The notes: generated from the letters alone by a model not told the origin. DNA of 64,000 bases from Aurelia coerulea (GCA_039566865.1 CM076959.1:18956501-19020500); one strand, 5' to 3'; counted from the first letter of the stretch, positions 1-11,900 are shown. Numbers and translations are program-made.

Positions 1-149
1 ATGTCAACTTTTTCCAGCTCTGATGGTTGCAAAACATCCCTTTTCGATAGCAGTTCTGTCTGTAAATCTTCTAGTTTCCTCATTTTTGACTCTTGTTCCA
101 TGAATGTTATCAGGTCCCCAGGCGCTTTTAGGTTGTAGATGGATTCAGT
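1..149 (-). CDS. Exon 2 (partial) of the N-terminal signal-anchor gene
   Basis: The frame is open from the acceptor AG at 151-150 to the window edge. It reads ESIYNLKAPGDLITFMEQES, then a Glu/Lys/Leu-rich amphipathic stretch ending SELEKVD. Phase 0 entry matches the phase 0 exit of the exon at 1691-1825. Confidence 0.6.
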
Positions 150-1825
150 CTATGATGAAAACTATCTTGATTAGTTTATATCATAAATAAGTTGTGGTGG
201 CTGATTTAACATCTAATTTTTTCAGTACATATCTGTTGGGGGGTAGGTAGAGTGATGTGTAGAGTATGCCCAGGGGGCTTGCCTGCTCAAAAGATCAAGT
301 ACCTGGGGATGTGCCTGCCAATGGGGTATCAATTTCAGTGAAAAAACCAGGACAGTATTATACCTTTGAATTGTGGTTCTGGGACAGGTATGTGAAACAA
401 GATGATTTTTTCATGATGCATTGACAATTTTATGAAGACACCAAGGGGCCATCCAAAAATTAATTTTATCACAGATAGCAGAATTTGGTCATTGCAGGGG
501 GAGGGGTTTATCAATGATCCATTAAGCATGAAGGAATATAACCTAACAATTTTCAATTATATCTTGAAAACTTTCAACACTGGAGACTGTCAAACAGGGA
601 GAGAAATGGCCTAACGAGAGGTCTTCCATGCTTACAGTATGTATCCATATCAATCATGATAAAACTCTTATTGGGGTAGGTAAACACAAAATTTTGTGTC
701 CCCGTTAAGGGGAGGGGTATCAGCCACATTGGAAATCAAGTATGTTACGCCAAATATCTTTGGTGTGGAGCCACATCAAGAACAATCATAAAACAATAGG
801 CCTATTGTCTTTAGACAATTGGCCTGGCGTAAACCATTAGCGTCGCAAAAACGAACTTTCCACTGTGGGGTATCAGAAGTTAGGGGCCAGATTCTGTATC
901 CATGACAAAGTGAATTTTTGGATTGCCCCTACATACATTGGCAATCTAATTCAAGGACTGGTATTCTATTTATCCAATATTTGCTCCAGGACGGGAGATG
1001 GGGTCTTAAATTAAATGTTTCCTTGCTTGGAAGGCACATCCCTGTTGTTTTTCTCCAAGGGATAGACCCCTAGGGATGAGAGTATGGCACTTCTAGATCA
1101 GCTATTTTCAAGCTACTTATAGGAAAATAAATATGTGTCCTGTGCTCCAGTTTGCATTCTCTGTAGTGCGTGGGGAAGATCTTCCCCGCGCCACTTTGAC
1201 TGCTTCCAGCCGCACCCACGCCATAACTCTGTAAAAGGGTCACCTTTGGCAGTTTGTTTATACAAATTACTAGTACCCCCAACATTCAGATGCGCCAGAA
1301 TTTACTTCAAAATGAGCTTCCCCGCACCAAAATCAAAGAATGCAATCCGGCTGTGCATCAAAAATAATGACATTATTAATAATGTGGTCTGCCTGGAGAA
1401 AACCAGAACAGAAGCAAATCTTCTGGCTGGCAAATAGATCATAAAACAAAAGCAACAGTCTTCACAAGTTTTGAAAGGCGAACTTCTGAGATATATTGTT
1501 CTGATGACGATCACCGGAAAAGTATATGCCACGAATACAAACAGTTAGCCTACACCCACAGAACAGAGCGCAATAAAACATGCTGCATCACATTTTGAAG
1601 AAATGGTCTTGGTTTTGGCCTAATAAATATTAACGATTTGTATGAAATAAAACAGCAAGCGTAAATACAAAGCCATCCGGTGATCTTTACCTGCTGTTTA
1701 ATCTTTCCATCTTGATCAACAAACCAGTGTGTAACTGTCAAGCAGGAAGGTAGCGAAACCAATGACAAATACACGAACAGGCCTATCACGAAATATCGGC
1801 AATATTCTCTCAAGAAAAGCTTCAT
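1..1825 (-). CDS. 5' part of an unrecognised single-pass membrane protein gene (two exons visible)
   Basis: Two exons are visible, 1691-1825 and 1-149, and the gene runs off the low end of the window. The first exon starts with a true ATG at 1825-1823. It encodes a short basic N-terminus (MKLFLREYCRY) followed by a hydrophobic stretch (about residues 12-30), as in a type II signal anchor or an uncleaved signal peptide. It leaves in phase 0 at a GTAAAG donor. The second exon enters in phase 0 after a TTTCATCATAG acceptor. It encodes a charged, heptad-like segment rich in Leu, Glu and Lys (for example KLEDLQTELLSK), which suggests a coiled-coil stem. A Golgi type II enzyme would fit this architecture, but no catalytic domain is in view and I do not recognise the family. 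Confidence 0.6.
1691..1825 (-). CDS. Exon 1 with signal anchor
   Basis: 45 codons from the ATG to a phase-0 donor (GTAAAG, minus strand of 1690-1685). Residues 12-30 are hydrophobic (FVIGLFVYLSLVSLPSCL) and are followed by THWFVDQDGKIKQQ. The basic residues before the hydrophobic segment favour a type II orientation. Confidence 0.6.
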
Positions 1826-2060
1826 GTCGTCTCAATGCACACAGCTATGTCTTCCTTGATCACCTTGCAGCTTCTTCATAGATGTTCTGGATCTAAATTT
1901 AGGCAAAGATGATTTTTAAATGCGTTTCAAACGGCAATCATATTCGGTTGTTCTTTCCATGCAGCAAACATGCGTCGAAAAATCTTTTAGTTCATCGTGT
2001 TGTTGTTGCTGGTTTCAACGTGGCATTTGCAAATAGCCTCTTTTTCAATAACCATTCTAT
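1826..2060. promoter_or_regulatory. Putative bidirectional promoter
   Basis: Two start-codon exons point away from each other across 235 bp: the signal-anchor exon on minus (ATG at 1825) and the signal-peptide exon on plus (ATG at 2061). A perfect CRE-like palindrome TGACGTCA overlaps the plus-strand start (2062-2069). The head-to-head arrangement is seen in the sequence; shared promoter activity is inferred. Confidence 0.4.
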
Positions 2061-2121
2061 ATGACGTCATTTCGGTTATGGACCTTGGTGCTTTTGCACA
2101 CCATTTCTGCATGGTCGGCAG
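2061..2121 (+). CDS. Signal-peptide first exon of an otherwise unseen plus-strand gene
   Basis: The ATG at 2061 opens MTSFRLWTLVLLHTISAWSA, a good cleaved signal peptide with a hydrophobic core and an A-W-S-A end. It is followed by a consensus donor G|GTAAGT at 2121/2122, exiting in phase 1. Phase 1 is the usual phase after signal-peptide exons of extracellular proteins. No convincing downstream exon was found on plus before the convergent TMEM41B gene, and a LINE lies in what would be intron 1. It may be a live gene with distant small exons, or a remnant. Confidence 0.45.
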
Positions 2122-2139
2122 GTAAGTTTTTACCTCAAG

Positions 2140-4127
2140 GCAACATGCAAACTGGGGAAGGAGTTAGAGAAATTTTCAGGCAACCAAAAAGTACAGTTCA
2201 GCTTCATTGCAACCCAAAAATCTCAGCGCATTCTGTACAAAGACATCTGTAAACGAACATGAATTATGGCCCAGAAATGCAGATATGACTTAATTGCCAA
2301 TCTTGATGAAACTAAAGCCAATGATTCGTACGATATACCAGTAAAACTCGTAAAACTGGCAAGGCACACAATTTCATTGCCTGTTTCTTTAATAGCTAAC
2401 TCTTCATTTGAAAATGGAATTTTCCCTCAGAAACTGAAATTTGCAAAGGTAACTCCAATACACAAGGGCAAATCAAAACTCGAATTTACTAACTATCGGC
2501 CCATTTCAATATTACCATTATTTAGCAAGCTCCTAGAAAAGGCCATGCATTCGCGTATGATAAAATTTCTAGACAAACATAAAATACTTTTCAAACATCA
2601 GTTTGGATTCCAAAAAAACAAATCAACAACACTGGCGATTCTAGATCTCTACACAAAGTTAGTTGAAAATATTGAAGGAAAACGTTTTTCATGTTGTATT
2701 TTCCTAGACTTCTCTAAAGCCTTTGATACCGTTAATCACAAAATTCTATTAGATAAGCTGGAACATTACGGAATAAGAGGTATCGCTCATTCTTGGTTCA
2801 AATCTTACCTTACAGATAGAAAGCAAACTGTTTCAGTAAATGGTGAAACGGCAAAAGATCTTTCTATTAACTGTGGAGTCCCACAAGGAAGCGTCTTAGG
2901 CCCACTACTCTTCTTGCTATATATCAATGATATCTACGTTTCCTCACAAAAACTGGATTTTCACCTCTTTGCTGATGACACTAGTCTTCTTTTTTCAAGC
3001 AAAAATTTACAAACCTTGGAGCAAACAGTAAACTCAGAATTGAAAAATATTTCTGATTGGCTATTGGCTAACAAACTTTCCTTAAATGTATCAAAATCCA
3101 ATTTTCTGATTATAAATCCACATCAAAAAGAGATTGATAAACCAATTGTTCTTAAGATTGATAATGAAAAACTTGAACAAAAAGATTACACTAAATACCT
3201 TGGCGTAATCATAGATAAACAATTAAATTGGAAACAGCATATCAAGCAACTAAACATAAAGATCTCAAAGAGCATTGGCTTACTTTACAAGACAAGACAC
3301 TTAGTACCCCAAAACACCCTATGCACGCTCTATAATTCATTTATTCAGTCTCACGTACTTTATGGCATACTAAACTGGGGTAGTGCTTATAAAACTAATC
3401 TGGAACCATTGAACTGTTGTCTTCGTAAAGCAGTTAGGGTAATTGATTTTGCTAAATACCAAGCTCATAGTGAACCACTGTTCAAAAAATATAATCTGCT
3501 TAATTTTGATAACATGTATAAACTTGAAGTGGCTAAATTCATGTTTGATATTTATCATGAAAACAGTAGTGACATTTTCAATGACTTGTTTATCAAAACA
3601 AATTTACGTCATCATCACATGACAAGGCAATCCTCAAATGACAACTTCTCTCTCCCCCTGGTATCCACAAATTACAAACAAAGGTCAATTATTTATGAAG
3701 GAGTCAAAATTTGGAATTCTCTGCCATTGCGCATAAAAAAGTTACAAAATAAGCCATCCTTCACAAAAAAGCTGAAAAACTACTTATCATCATGCACCGC
3801 ACTACCGTATTTTTCATGTTGAACACTACTAACAATACTAACCTACTAATATTTTCTTATTCTTATTCGTATTGTTACAGTTTCTAAACCTTCTTTTCGT
3901 TTACAAAAGAAAAAATGTACGCTTTCTACACACGCCAAATCGGGCATATGGCCTAGATAGCTCCTTGTGAGTTCTTTCCATATGTCCGGCAGCAAATTTT
4001 ATTGAACTGTATATCCATTGTATGTAATTTTTTATATGTATCTTAATTAGCGGTTCTTTTATCTAACACAATGTACTAAGTTTATTGCTGTGAATGAAAA
4101 GTTTCAGTTTCAGTTTCAGTTTCAGTT
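2140..4127 (+). mobile_element. 5'-truncated CR1/L2-like non-LTR retrotransposon
   Basis: Contains a long reverse-transcriptase frame (2266-3822), about 280 bp of AT-rich 3' UTR, and a (GTTTCA)n tail at 4101-4127, the simple-repeat tail expected of CR1/L2-type elements. The N-terminal endonuclease is absent, so it is 5' truncated. The 5' edge is uncertain (somewhere in 2130-2265). It sits in the would-be first intron of the plus-strand signal-peptide exon. Confidence 0.8.
2266..3822 (+). CDS. LINE ORF2 fragment: reverse transcriptase
   Basis: 518 codons without a stop. RT landmarks in order: PVKLVKLARH near the start, NYRPISILPLFSKLLEK, QFGFQKNKST, the catalytic-site motif LDFSKAFDTVNH (about 2703-2740), GVPQGSVLGPLLFLLYIND, FADDTSLLF (the catalytic Asp pair at 2974-2979), LNVSKSNFLI and YLGVIID. 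The C-terminal region resembles the tails at 45.2 and 50.3 kb in the phrase KIWNSLP (there FLWNTLD). The ATG at 2266 is the first in the surviving frame, not a proven native start. The intact frame suggests a fairly young copy. Confidence 0.85.
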   Translation: MAQKCRYDLIANLDETKANDSYDIPVKLVKLARHTISLPVSLIANSSFENGIFPQKLKFAKVTPIHKGKSKLEFTNYRPISILPLFSKLLEKAMHSRMIKFLDKHKILFKHQFGFQKNKSTTLAILDLYTKLVENIEGKRFSCCIFLDFSKAFDTVNHKILLDKLEHYGIRGIAHSWFKSYLTDRKQTVSVNGETAKDLSINCGVPQGSVLGPLLFLLYINDIYVSSQKLDFHLFADDTSLLFSSKNLQTLEQTVNSELKNISDWLLANKLSLNVSKSNFLIINPHQKEIDKPIVLKIDNEKLEQKDYTKYLGVIIDKQLNWKQHIKQLNIKISKSIGLLYKTRHLVPQNTLCTLYNSFIQSHVLYGILNWGSAYKTNLEPLNCCLRKAVRVIDFAKYQAHSEPLFKKYNLLNFDNMYKLEVAKFMFDIYHENSSDIFNDLFIKTNLRHHHMTRQSSNDNFSLPLVSTNYKQRSIIYEGVKIWNSLPLRIKKLQNKPSFTKKLKNYLSSCTALPYFSC

Positions 4128-4223
4128 ATCAGTCTCGTATTTCATTTGATACCAAAAGATGTCATTTTTTTCAATATATAAAGAGAGAGGAAAATGACGT
4201 ATGTGTGTACTACTGACGCCTCA

Positions 4224-4671
4224 GGGCCTGTTTATATGAGGAAAACCATCCCACCTTCCAGGCTATCAGCTGTCAGGTGGGATGAAATCTGCGTGTCTAT
4301 ATGTAATTTTCATCTCACCTTCCAGCATTTCAATCCCACCTCCCAGCCCGTGATTTCAGACAATAACAATCGTAATTGGTGTTTGGCGCCAGCAGGGATT
4401 AGGTTTCCCTTTGTTTTCATATTGGCGCGTGCGCAAAACAGAGGATTTCATCCCACCCTACAGCTTTTCATCCCACCTTTCAGCGTTTATATGGAAAATT
4501 TTCATCCCACTTCAGTGAGATCCCACCTCTCGTCGAGTGGAATCTCACCTAGCCGGGCTGGCTCACTTTCCATATGAACGCAAGATGAAAATTACAAGGG
4601 GTCGTATAGAAGGGTTGGATCTCAGCTCACAGGCTGGAAGGTGGGATGATTTTCCCCATATAAACAGGCCC
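4224..4671. mobile_element. TIR element, GGGCCTGTTTATATGAG termini
   Basis: Inverted ends (4224 onward, and the complement ending at 4671) match over about 40 bp. They are flanked by TCA on both sides (4221-4223, 4672-4674), a likely 3-bp target duplication. The interior repeats the phrase TCCCACCT many times. There is no transposase, so it is non-autonomous. Confidence 0.7.
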
Positions 4672-4999
4672 TCAGATGCTCTCTTACACTCATGATTCGG
4701 ACCTATTTCATCAAAAAGCACTTTACAGTTTACAGTTTATATTTTGTTTATTTTTCTTTTTTATCTGACAATCTTTCATTTTCCGTTCAAGAAACCACCA
4801 TCATAATGAAAATGAGGTCAATTCGACATATTAATGCTATCCCTGCCACTAAAATTAGGGTCGTCTTTATAGGTATTTATTTAATTTGTATTGAAATTGT
4901 AATGTATCTATTTTTAGCTCTTAAAATATTGTAAATCTTAGCTTTAATTATTCTTGTGGAAAATTGATACAAACATACATAACAAATTACTGCTTCCTT

Positions 5000-5580
5000 G
5001 ACGGATTGGAATGACTAAAATTCTAGCTAAAAACCGAAGGACCAAAGATTTTTTCTGATTCTCCTCGCGTTTTTATGGCAACTGAAAATACAGGAAAATT
5101 CACCTTTACGAAAAGTCTTGGTTGAGAAATGCCTGGAAACTTGGCCAAAACACTCGATAAAATAATAAGGAATCTCTCACACGAAACAATACGGAAAGGC
5201 AATCTCACCTCTTTCAGGAGTTACAAGAAATAGATTTTCAAGAAATGCTGAAGATTTTGAAGCCCATGTCAATATATATGCAGACAATATCTCTCACTCA
5301 TGAAAAATTGCACTATTTCATTGTTCTGTGAGAGAAGTTTCTCCATGATTTGATCAAGTGTTTTCTGGCATTTTTCTGCCATTTTACAACCATAGAATAT
5401 TCGTAGAGTCTCAAATTTTAAATTCACCTACATTTTCAGTGCTCATAAAACACGAGAAAAGTTACAAAATGTTTTACTCTCTCAGCTATCAAGCGGAATT
5501 CGATTCATTCCAATCTATTAAGTATTCTTGGTGCTATGAATTTTAGAAAGTGGAAACTTTTTCCGGCTCACCCTAGACTT
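5000..5580. repeat. Imperfect foldback repeat
   Basis: The stretch about 5045-5165 is an imperfect inverted copy of about 5350-5475; shared phrases include ACTGAAAAT and GGCAGAAA/GGAAAC blocks. The boundaries are unclear. No gene is seen between 4127 and 8745 apart from elements of this kind. Confidence 0.4.
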
Positions 5581-6230
5581 GCCTCGAGTCTATTCACGGG
5601 TAGTGCGTAAGAGTTGAAATACCTTTGTTTTTTCGTTGTGTTTCCTGTCCAAACTGTACTGTCAAGGCCAGTCAGTCCCTAATACCTTGTTTTTTCATTG
5701 TGTTTCCTTTCGTATCTAAATCCTGTTGTATTGGGAAGGACGGGCCTAGGCAGCAAAGTGTGAATTGGAGTGCAGCTTGAACTGGAAATACAACGAAAAC
5801 AAGGATTTCAATGTTATTTTAATTAACGCCATCATTTATGATACTCGCTACCTGTGGTCTATTTCGTCAAAAAAAAGGCAGACCAAGCTAAAAAGGCTCA
5901 GATATGAATTTTCCTCGAACGTGTAAATGCTCAAAATAATCTTCTTTTGATCAAATATTTTAAATACAACGAACCTAAGATATCATAAATAACGACGATT
6001 GTTGAAATTGCTTTATAGTATACCTTACACAATGGTAAAACCCTGCAAAGAGGGAAATGTCAATTCCAAGTATAACTTGATACTTGAGAATTAAAATCTA
6101 ACTTTAACGGTTTAATGTCATGTTCTTGAATCCTGAAACAGCTTCCCAAAGTTCAAAATCACACAACTATTGCAGTGAGTTTTTTGCTGGCTGTTTTCGC
6201 TTTCAATGCCAGATTTTGAGCAGCATTTTG

Positions 6231-6355
6231 AGATAAAGTCTAAAGCGACGGTTTAGGATACAAACAAGATATCAATTTTTGCATGGCTCCTGTTTTGGAT
6301 CTTAAGAATTTTGAGATAAAAGTCTAAAAGCGACGGTTTAAGATACAAACAAGAT
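6231..6355. repeat. Short tandem duplication
   Basis: The phrase TTTTGAGATAAAGTC / TCTAAAGCGACGGTTTA plus ACAAACAAGATATCA occurs twice, about 80 bp apart. Nothing else is recognisable between 5580 and 6558. Confidence 0.5.
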
Positions 6356-6558
6356 ATCAGTTTCTTCTGTTGTGGATATTATCTAACGATCTTGCGGAAC
6401 CTTTTTTCAGTGATTTCGACATCGATATTCGATAAAATTTCAGTTTGATTAAATAATAATCTCCTTTTTATGCAATCTGTTCATGTTTTGTATCAGAGGT
6501 GAGTAAACAACGAAAATAAATGCCGATTTCAACGGCTTCTGTTTATTCAATACCAAAG

Positions 6559-7156
6559 AACAAGGACATATTTTGTAACACAATAGCATGCGATGCTTTT
6601 GGTAACATGTGAATTCAAAGCGATTAGCGATTGCAGACAAAGGAAATTCTCTCAACCGTAAATTCAAAACAAACAAAGCCGCAAAAGTTTCTCTGAAACC
6701 CAAGTAGCTAGGGCGCGGTCGTTGTTCATTCCAAAAACTGTTTTTAAAAGCAACCATGAGCATATATCGAAAGAAGAAGGATATATCTACACATCTACCA
6801 CGGGCATTTTATTTCTTTGGTTCAGAAGCCCAGCATTAAGTGTTTTTATTACACCCAAAAAATAAGAGAATTGAATCGCCTCCCAATCGGCTTTTGAACC
6901 AAACAAACTAAATGTTCGAGGCAGATGCGTAGATATATCCTTCTTCTTTCGATCTATGCTCATCTTTGCCCCTGAAAACAATTTCTGGAATGCACAACGA
7001 GCGAGCTAGCTACCTAAGTTTCTTTACTTTTGCGGTTTTGCTTGTTTTGAATTACTGGTTGAGAGAATTTCCTTTGTCTGCGATCGCTAATCGCTGTGAA
7101 TTGCGGTGTCAATCAAAACCAACTCGTGGTATTGTCTTACCAAATCTGTCCTTGTT
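6559..7156. mobile_element. Foldback TIR element, 9-bp target duplication (copy 1)
   Basis: Termini AACAAGGACA... and the complement ...TGTCCTTGTT. The inverted arms are about 220 bp each (6559-6790 and 6945-7156). It is flanked by a perfect 9-bp direct repeat, ATACCAAAG (6550-6558 and 7157-7165). A second copy lies at 23820-24408. The 9-bp duplication suggests a Mutator-like mobiliser, but there is no transposase here. Confidence 0.75.
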
Positions 7157-7435
7157 ATACCAAAGCAAGAAATTGTTCATTGTCTTCTTGAATGGCCAAC
7201 ACGTTCAATCAAAGGGCATATGTCATGAATCTGATTGGTTCATGTAATACAAATCTCTCTATTGTTTATTACAAAGCAAAGGATCGAGGCTGAATTTCTA
7301 TTGCCGAGTCTATTGCAATGAAAATTCATGAAGCAAAAATAAAAAGTCAGGAAACAATGGAATTCCATTGAAAACTTGTTTGTTTGTTTGTTTGTTTAAC
7401 CAATTGCAAACGTTACAGTGACATATGTCCTTTAA

Positions 7436-7691
7436 AGGCATTGAGTCCGCATAAATAGCGTGCTCATGACCAATATCAACTTCTTTTCAATCATAAAACA
7501 AAAGATGTGATTTCATTGCTGTTGAAATTAAACTAAAGAGATCCCTGAGGACTATGCAAGGATTAAGAACCCTTTGGTCTCCACTACTAATGACTTTTGC
7601 ACTATTGTGCGAAAACAAAGGGCCGTCAGCGGTTTTTCAGCAAAATTCAGCATAGCGTTAACGCTCAGCTAGTTATATGGACTCAATGCCT
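7436..7691. mobile_element. TTAA-flanked TIR element (AGGCATTGAGTCC), copy 1
   Basis: Ends AGGCATTGAGTCCGCATAA and complement TTATATGGACTCAATGCCT, flanked by TTAA on both sides (7432-7435, 7692-7695). It shares its interior with the copy at 13423-13569 (CATTAGTAGTGGAGA type phrase, inverted). A TTAA target is the piggyBac signature; this is non-autonomous. Confidence 0.65.
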
Positions 7692-8150
7692 TTAAGTAAA
7701 AATTCTCTCTGGTTTAGATAGGTCGCTTCTTTCCGAAGGTCACTTTGAAAACTTTCAACTTCTTCTTTTCCCCTCCCTTACTGCAACGAAATTATATTTG
7801 TTAGCACCTGGAGTATTCTCTGGGGAGCATGAAATCCTTCAAAAGAAAATCCCTCATGATTATAGAACGGGGTGACCAATTTCTATGAGGTAACTTTTTG
7901 AATGAAATTGAACGAAAGGATACAGGTCTGATTAAGACAAAGCGATTTGGTAGCCTCTAGAAACGATTTCACTCCGTCTGTGCAGCCAACCATAATGTAT
8001 TGTTTTCTTTGTTTGTTTTGATTTGATTGAGTGTACTCAGAGGTGTGAAATCTATTCTTCTCAGAAAAAAGCAAATCGCTTTGTATTCTCAGAAACCTAA
8101 ATCTTTCGTGTCACACAGGGGAATATTCTTTACTCACCCGGTATTGCAGA

Positions 8151-8674
8151 GCATAGGTTCCAAATTTTTAACTCGGCATAAAAAGGTGGGTGTAAAATTC
8201 TGTGATCTATTTCTTCTGATTGAGTGACTTGAAACAAACTTCAGTTACTTATCTTTAATTCTACCGTTGGACTTTTCAAAAATTTTGAATATTTTTCAAG
8301 ATTGCAGCTTATCTTACATTTCAACTCATTTGAAGATGTGACGTCATCAAATTTCTAAATCATAAACCAGATGGGTGACAGACTTTTGCTTGAGGCCATA
8401 TTGTAGGCATTCATAAACTATGGTTCTCTTCGAAATTATTTCATGTTGCGTCAAACAGTTTAGAAATTACGATAGTTCTAAGTTTTTTTGAAATTTTTTC
8501 TCAAATTCTTCAAAAAGGAGAAAAGCACGCTAATTCTGAAAATATTGAAGATTTCTGAAAAGTCCAACGGTAGAATTATAGATAAATAGCTAAAGTTTCT
8601 TTGAAGTAATTCACTTCAAAGAAATAAGTCACTGAATTTTACACCAGCCTTTTCAAAGATTTGGAACCTATGTT
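8151..8674. mobile_element. Long-palindrome GCATAGGTTCC element, copy 1
   Basis: Starts GCATAGGTTCCAAAT and ends TTTGGAACCTATGT. The two halves are imperfect inverted copies over 150 bp or more. The flanking direct repeat is GTATTGCAGA, 10 bp (8141-8150 and 8675-8684). It ends about 70 bp beyond the TMEM41B stop, on the 3' side. See the other copies at 11045, 13061, 22282, 51425 and 62018. Confidence 0.75.
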
Positions 8675-8745
8675 GTATTGCAGATACCAAATAACATATC
8701 AAGCGAGCAGTTTCATAACATTAACCTAAATACTACCTGAAAGTT

Positions 8746-8915
8746 TCATTCAAGCTTTTCTCGCATCTTCTTTCTGAAGACCACAGGTAACAGCGACACA
8801 ATAGCAGCTACTACTACCAAAGCTATTGACTTGAAAGAGAACGCATCACCCGTTGTTGTCAGCTCGTACAATTCAAAACCAGCGCTGATAAACCCAAATG
8901 ACGGGGGAGCAACTC
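8746..8915 (-). CDS. TMEM41B: TMEM41B exon 7 (C-terminus and stop)
   Basis: Phase-1 entry after TTCTTTAG. Encodes (G)VAPPSFGFISAGFELYEL, a hydrophobic last membrane span (IALVVVAAIVSLLPVVF) and a basic tail RKKMREKLE with stop TGA at 8748-8746. The basic end matches the cytosolic tail of the family. Confidence 0.93.
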
Positions 8916-11900
8916 CTAAAGAATAAAATAATTTGAAAATTAATCAAGCGCCACTTTCCTTGGTACATAAACAGGACCGTCGAGAGGGGGGGGGGGTCGG
9001 AGGGGGTGAAAGGTCCGGGGCCCGGGCCTCGAAGGGGCCCGTAAAATTATCGTTCGACAAAAAATTAGTTATTGCTGTAAAATCTCCTTACAGCAACCTT
9101 TATGGCAATCTAGCTACCTGCCTTAAAACATAGACATAAGAAAATAGTTTTCTTGTGTGGCTATGTTTAAAAGTTTTTGTGCAAGTCACCTCGTAAGAGC
9201 AATCTTTTCATTGTTTACCGTAAATACCGCTTTCTTGATAACATTTTCATGGAATATCTAAGCAATTTTTTCTAAACTAGCTTGCTTAAAAAGGGCGTTT
9301 CCCTTATTCTCCAAAAGTCTGAAGGGCGTGGTCCCAGAAAATTTTCTTGGGGCCTTCGCACCCAAGCCCCCTCCCCAAGGCCCGATCCTAAGAATCGGTC
9401 CAGGGCCCGAGCTGGCTCTCGACGGCCCTGTACATAAAACGATTGATACAGATCAGAAATAACTTGAAACTTTCAGTCCTATCGAAATAAAATCTGTCTC
9501 AAAATAGATTTTACTTGAGATAACATAAAATTACGTCTCTCAAAGATATAAATAATCTTTAACTGTCTTTTTATTTGAGACCGACTTAAGCCTAGTTTAA
9601 ATAACGCATTTTTGCCGTGTTGAATCGAGCATATTAAAAACAGCCTAGTCTGCCGTGTTTAAAAATCTGATTTAAACATCGTCTTTTGCCTTGTCGGATT
9701 GAAAATAAAATAGTTGAAATAACAATTTTTTCAAAAATGTGCAAGCGCAGTGGCTGATCACGCGTAGAAATGCGGCCATAGCCTAGAATGGATTAGTTAA
9801 CGGCAGCAGAAATACGATGATTAAATCGAATCGTGTTTCCGCCGTTTAACACCACAGAGCTGGCGAACTTCTGCCGTTTTAACAAGTTAAAATGGCTGAT
9901 GATTTAAAAATAGTTTTCATGTCGAATTGACACTTTTTATTTAATTTTCATTTTTTTATTTCAATCTAGAATTTTACAATAACAGAACATGGTTACAAGA
10001 CGATACCACAGGGAGAATGAGAATAAATCGCATGGCTTTAACAAATAACATAAAGCATTTACATGAAAATAATTAACTAAACTACAGCAGAAACTAAAGC
10101 TACTTGACACTTGGACATCTATCAAACTAGCAGAATCTATTAAATTCGACAAGGCAAAACATACGATGTTTAAACAAGGCTTTAGTTACGCATTTGGTCA
10201 CAGTGGAACAATTTTCCGATCAAGTTAAACAAAGACATGAAATGACTCTGTGGTCAATACTTACCAATAAATGTACCAAGAAAGAAAGGCCACAAAGGCA
10301 CATTAAGAACTGGTGCAGTGACATTGATGAACCAATTCGGCAGAAGTGGAGTGATTCGAAGGAATATCATATAATTTAAAATGTCTTTTCTATGATGGTC
10401 AACCTGCAAATCAAGATTTAGAATGTTAACTTCGAGTAATAAACGTATTAAGTTAAAAGAGGCATATTTATATAAGTAAAATGGAATGACTGAGGATTGA
10501 AAAACTTCTGACAAAGAATTATTGAATAAATAAAATGCATTTGTTGCCATCATTAACAAACAATCCTTGAACCTGTCCCCAAAAGTTGTTTCACATATAG
10601 AATAAAATCAGCTAAGTTTCTCTAACATTCTCAGTACATTATGATGAGCAAACCAGATTTGTCAGTGATGTTCAGCAGTGCCCCTTTTGCAAGTTTTTAG
10701 GAGTGACACCTCCAGCAAAATCTCTCATGATTTTGGAAAGAAAAGTCTAACTTTGACAGGATAAATTCTTCACTCTAAGGTTGTAAGGAAAACTGTGGGC
10801 CAAATAAAATCTGAGATGGTTGAAGCTGAGTAAAGAAATAAGAAGATACTTACATGTGCTTGCCACTCTTTTATTCGAACTGGAAAATATTTTTTAACTA
10901 ACTGCTTTCCAACCAATGCTGATAAAGTGTAACAGAAAGAGGCACCTAAGCTTGAACACTACAAAAGAGAATGTTTGTCTCATGATATATATACAGTATC
11001 TTTATTTTAAAGAAAACTAATTAAGCTACGGTATGAGAACTGTAGCATAGGTTCCAAATATCTAAAAAGGCTGGTGTAAAATTTAGTGACCTATTTCTTT
11101 GAACTGAATCTCTTCAAAGAAACTTTAGCTATTTCTCTATAATTCTACCCTTGGAATTTTCTCAAATCTTTAATATTTTTAGAATTAGGGTGTTTTTCTT
11201 CTTTTTCAAGAATTCCAGGAAAAGTTTCAAAAAAACATAAACTGTCATAATTTCTAAACTGCTTGATGCAACATGAAACAATTCTGAAGAAACCAATAGT
11301 TTATGGACGTCTACATTATAGTATCAAGCAAAAGTATGTCCCTCTTCTGGTTTATAAGTTAGAAATTTGATGATGTCACATCCTCAAATGAGTTGAAATG
11401 TACTGTAAGATACGCTGTAATTTCGAAAAATATTCAAAGCTTCTGAAAAATCCAATGGTAGAATTATTGATAAGTATCTAAAGATTTTTTTAAGCAATTC
11501 AATCAGAAGAAATAGGTCATAGAATTTTTAAACCCACCTTTTTAGGCCAAGTTAAAGATTTGGAACCTATGCTGAGAACTGTAAGGCAAATTACCAACAG
11601 ATAAAATCGGCTCAGGTTTGTCAACACCCACTTCAAGTAAAATGATCCCAATCTCTGGATAAAATATCTTTTAAATTCTTAAAGATATTTTGTGCAATGA
11701 ATGCAAAAATAGACTTAAATTTCTATATGCAAGTCTGCATACAGTAAGTATGTGCATTAAGTGTATAAAGATTATATCAATGAAAACTAATTGAGAATTC
11801 CAAGGAACGACTTACCAGACAAACGAGAAATAGTGCCAATGGAAATGGAAAAAGAAAACCAGATAAGATACTCAGAAAAATTGATCCAGGAATCGCAAAT

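Noticed and set aside
4194..4577. Plus-strand 127-codon frame
   Set aside because: Inside the GGGCCTGTTTATATG TIR element; made of repeated TCCCACCT phrases.
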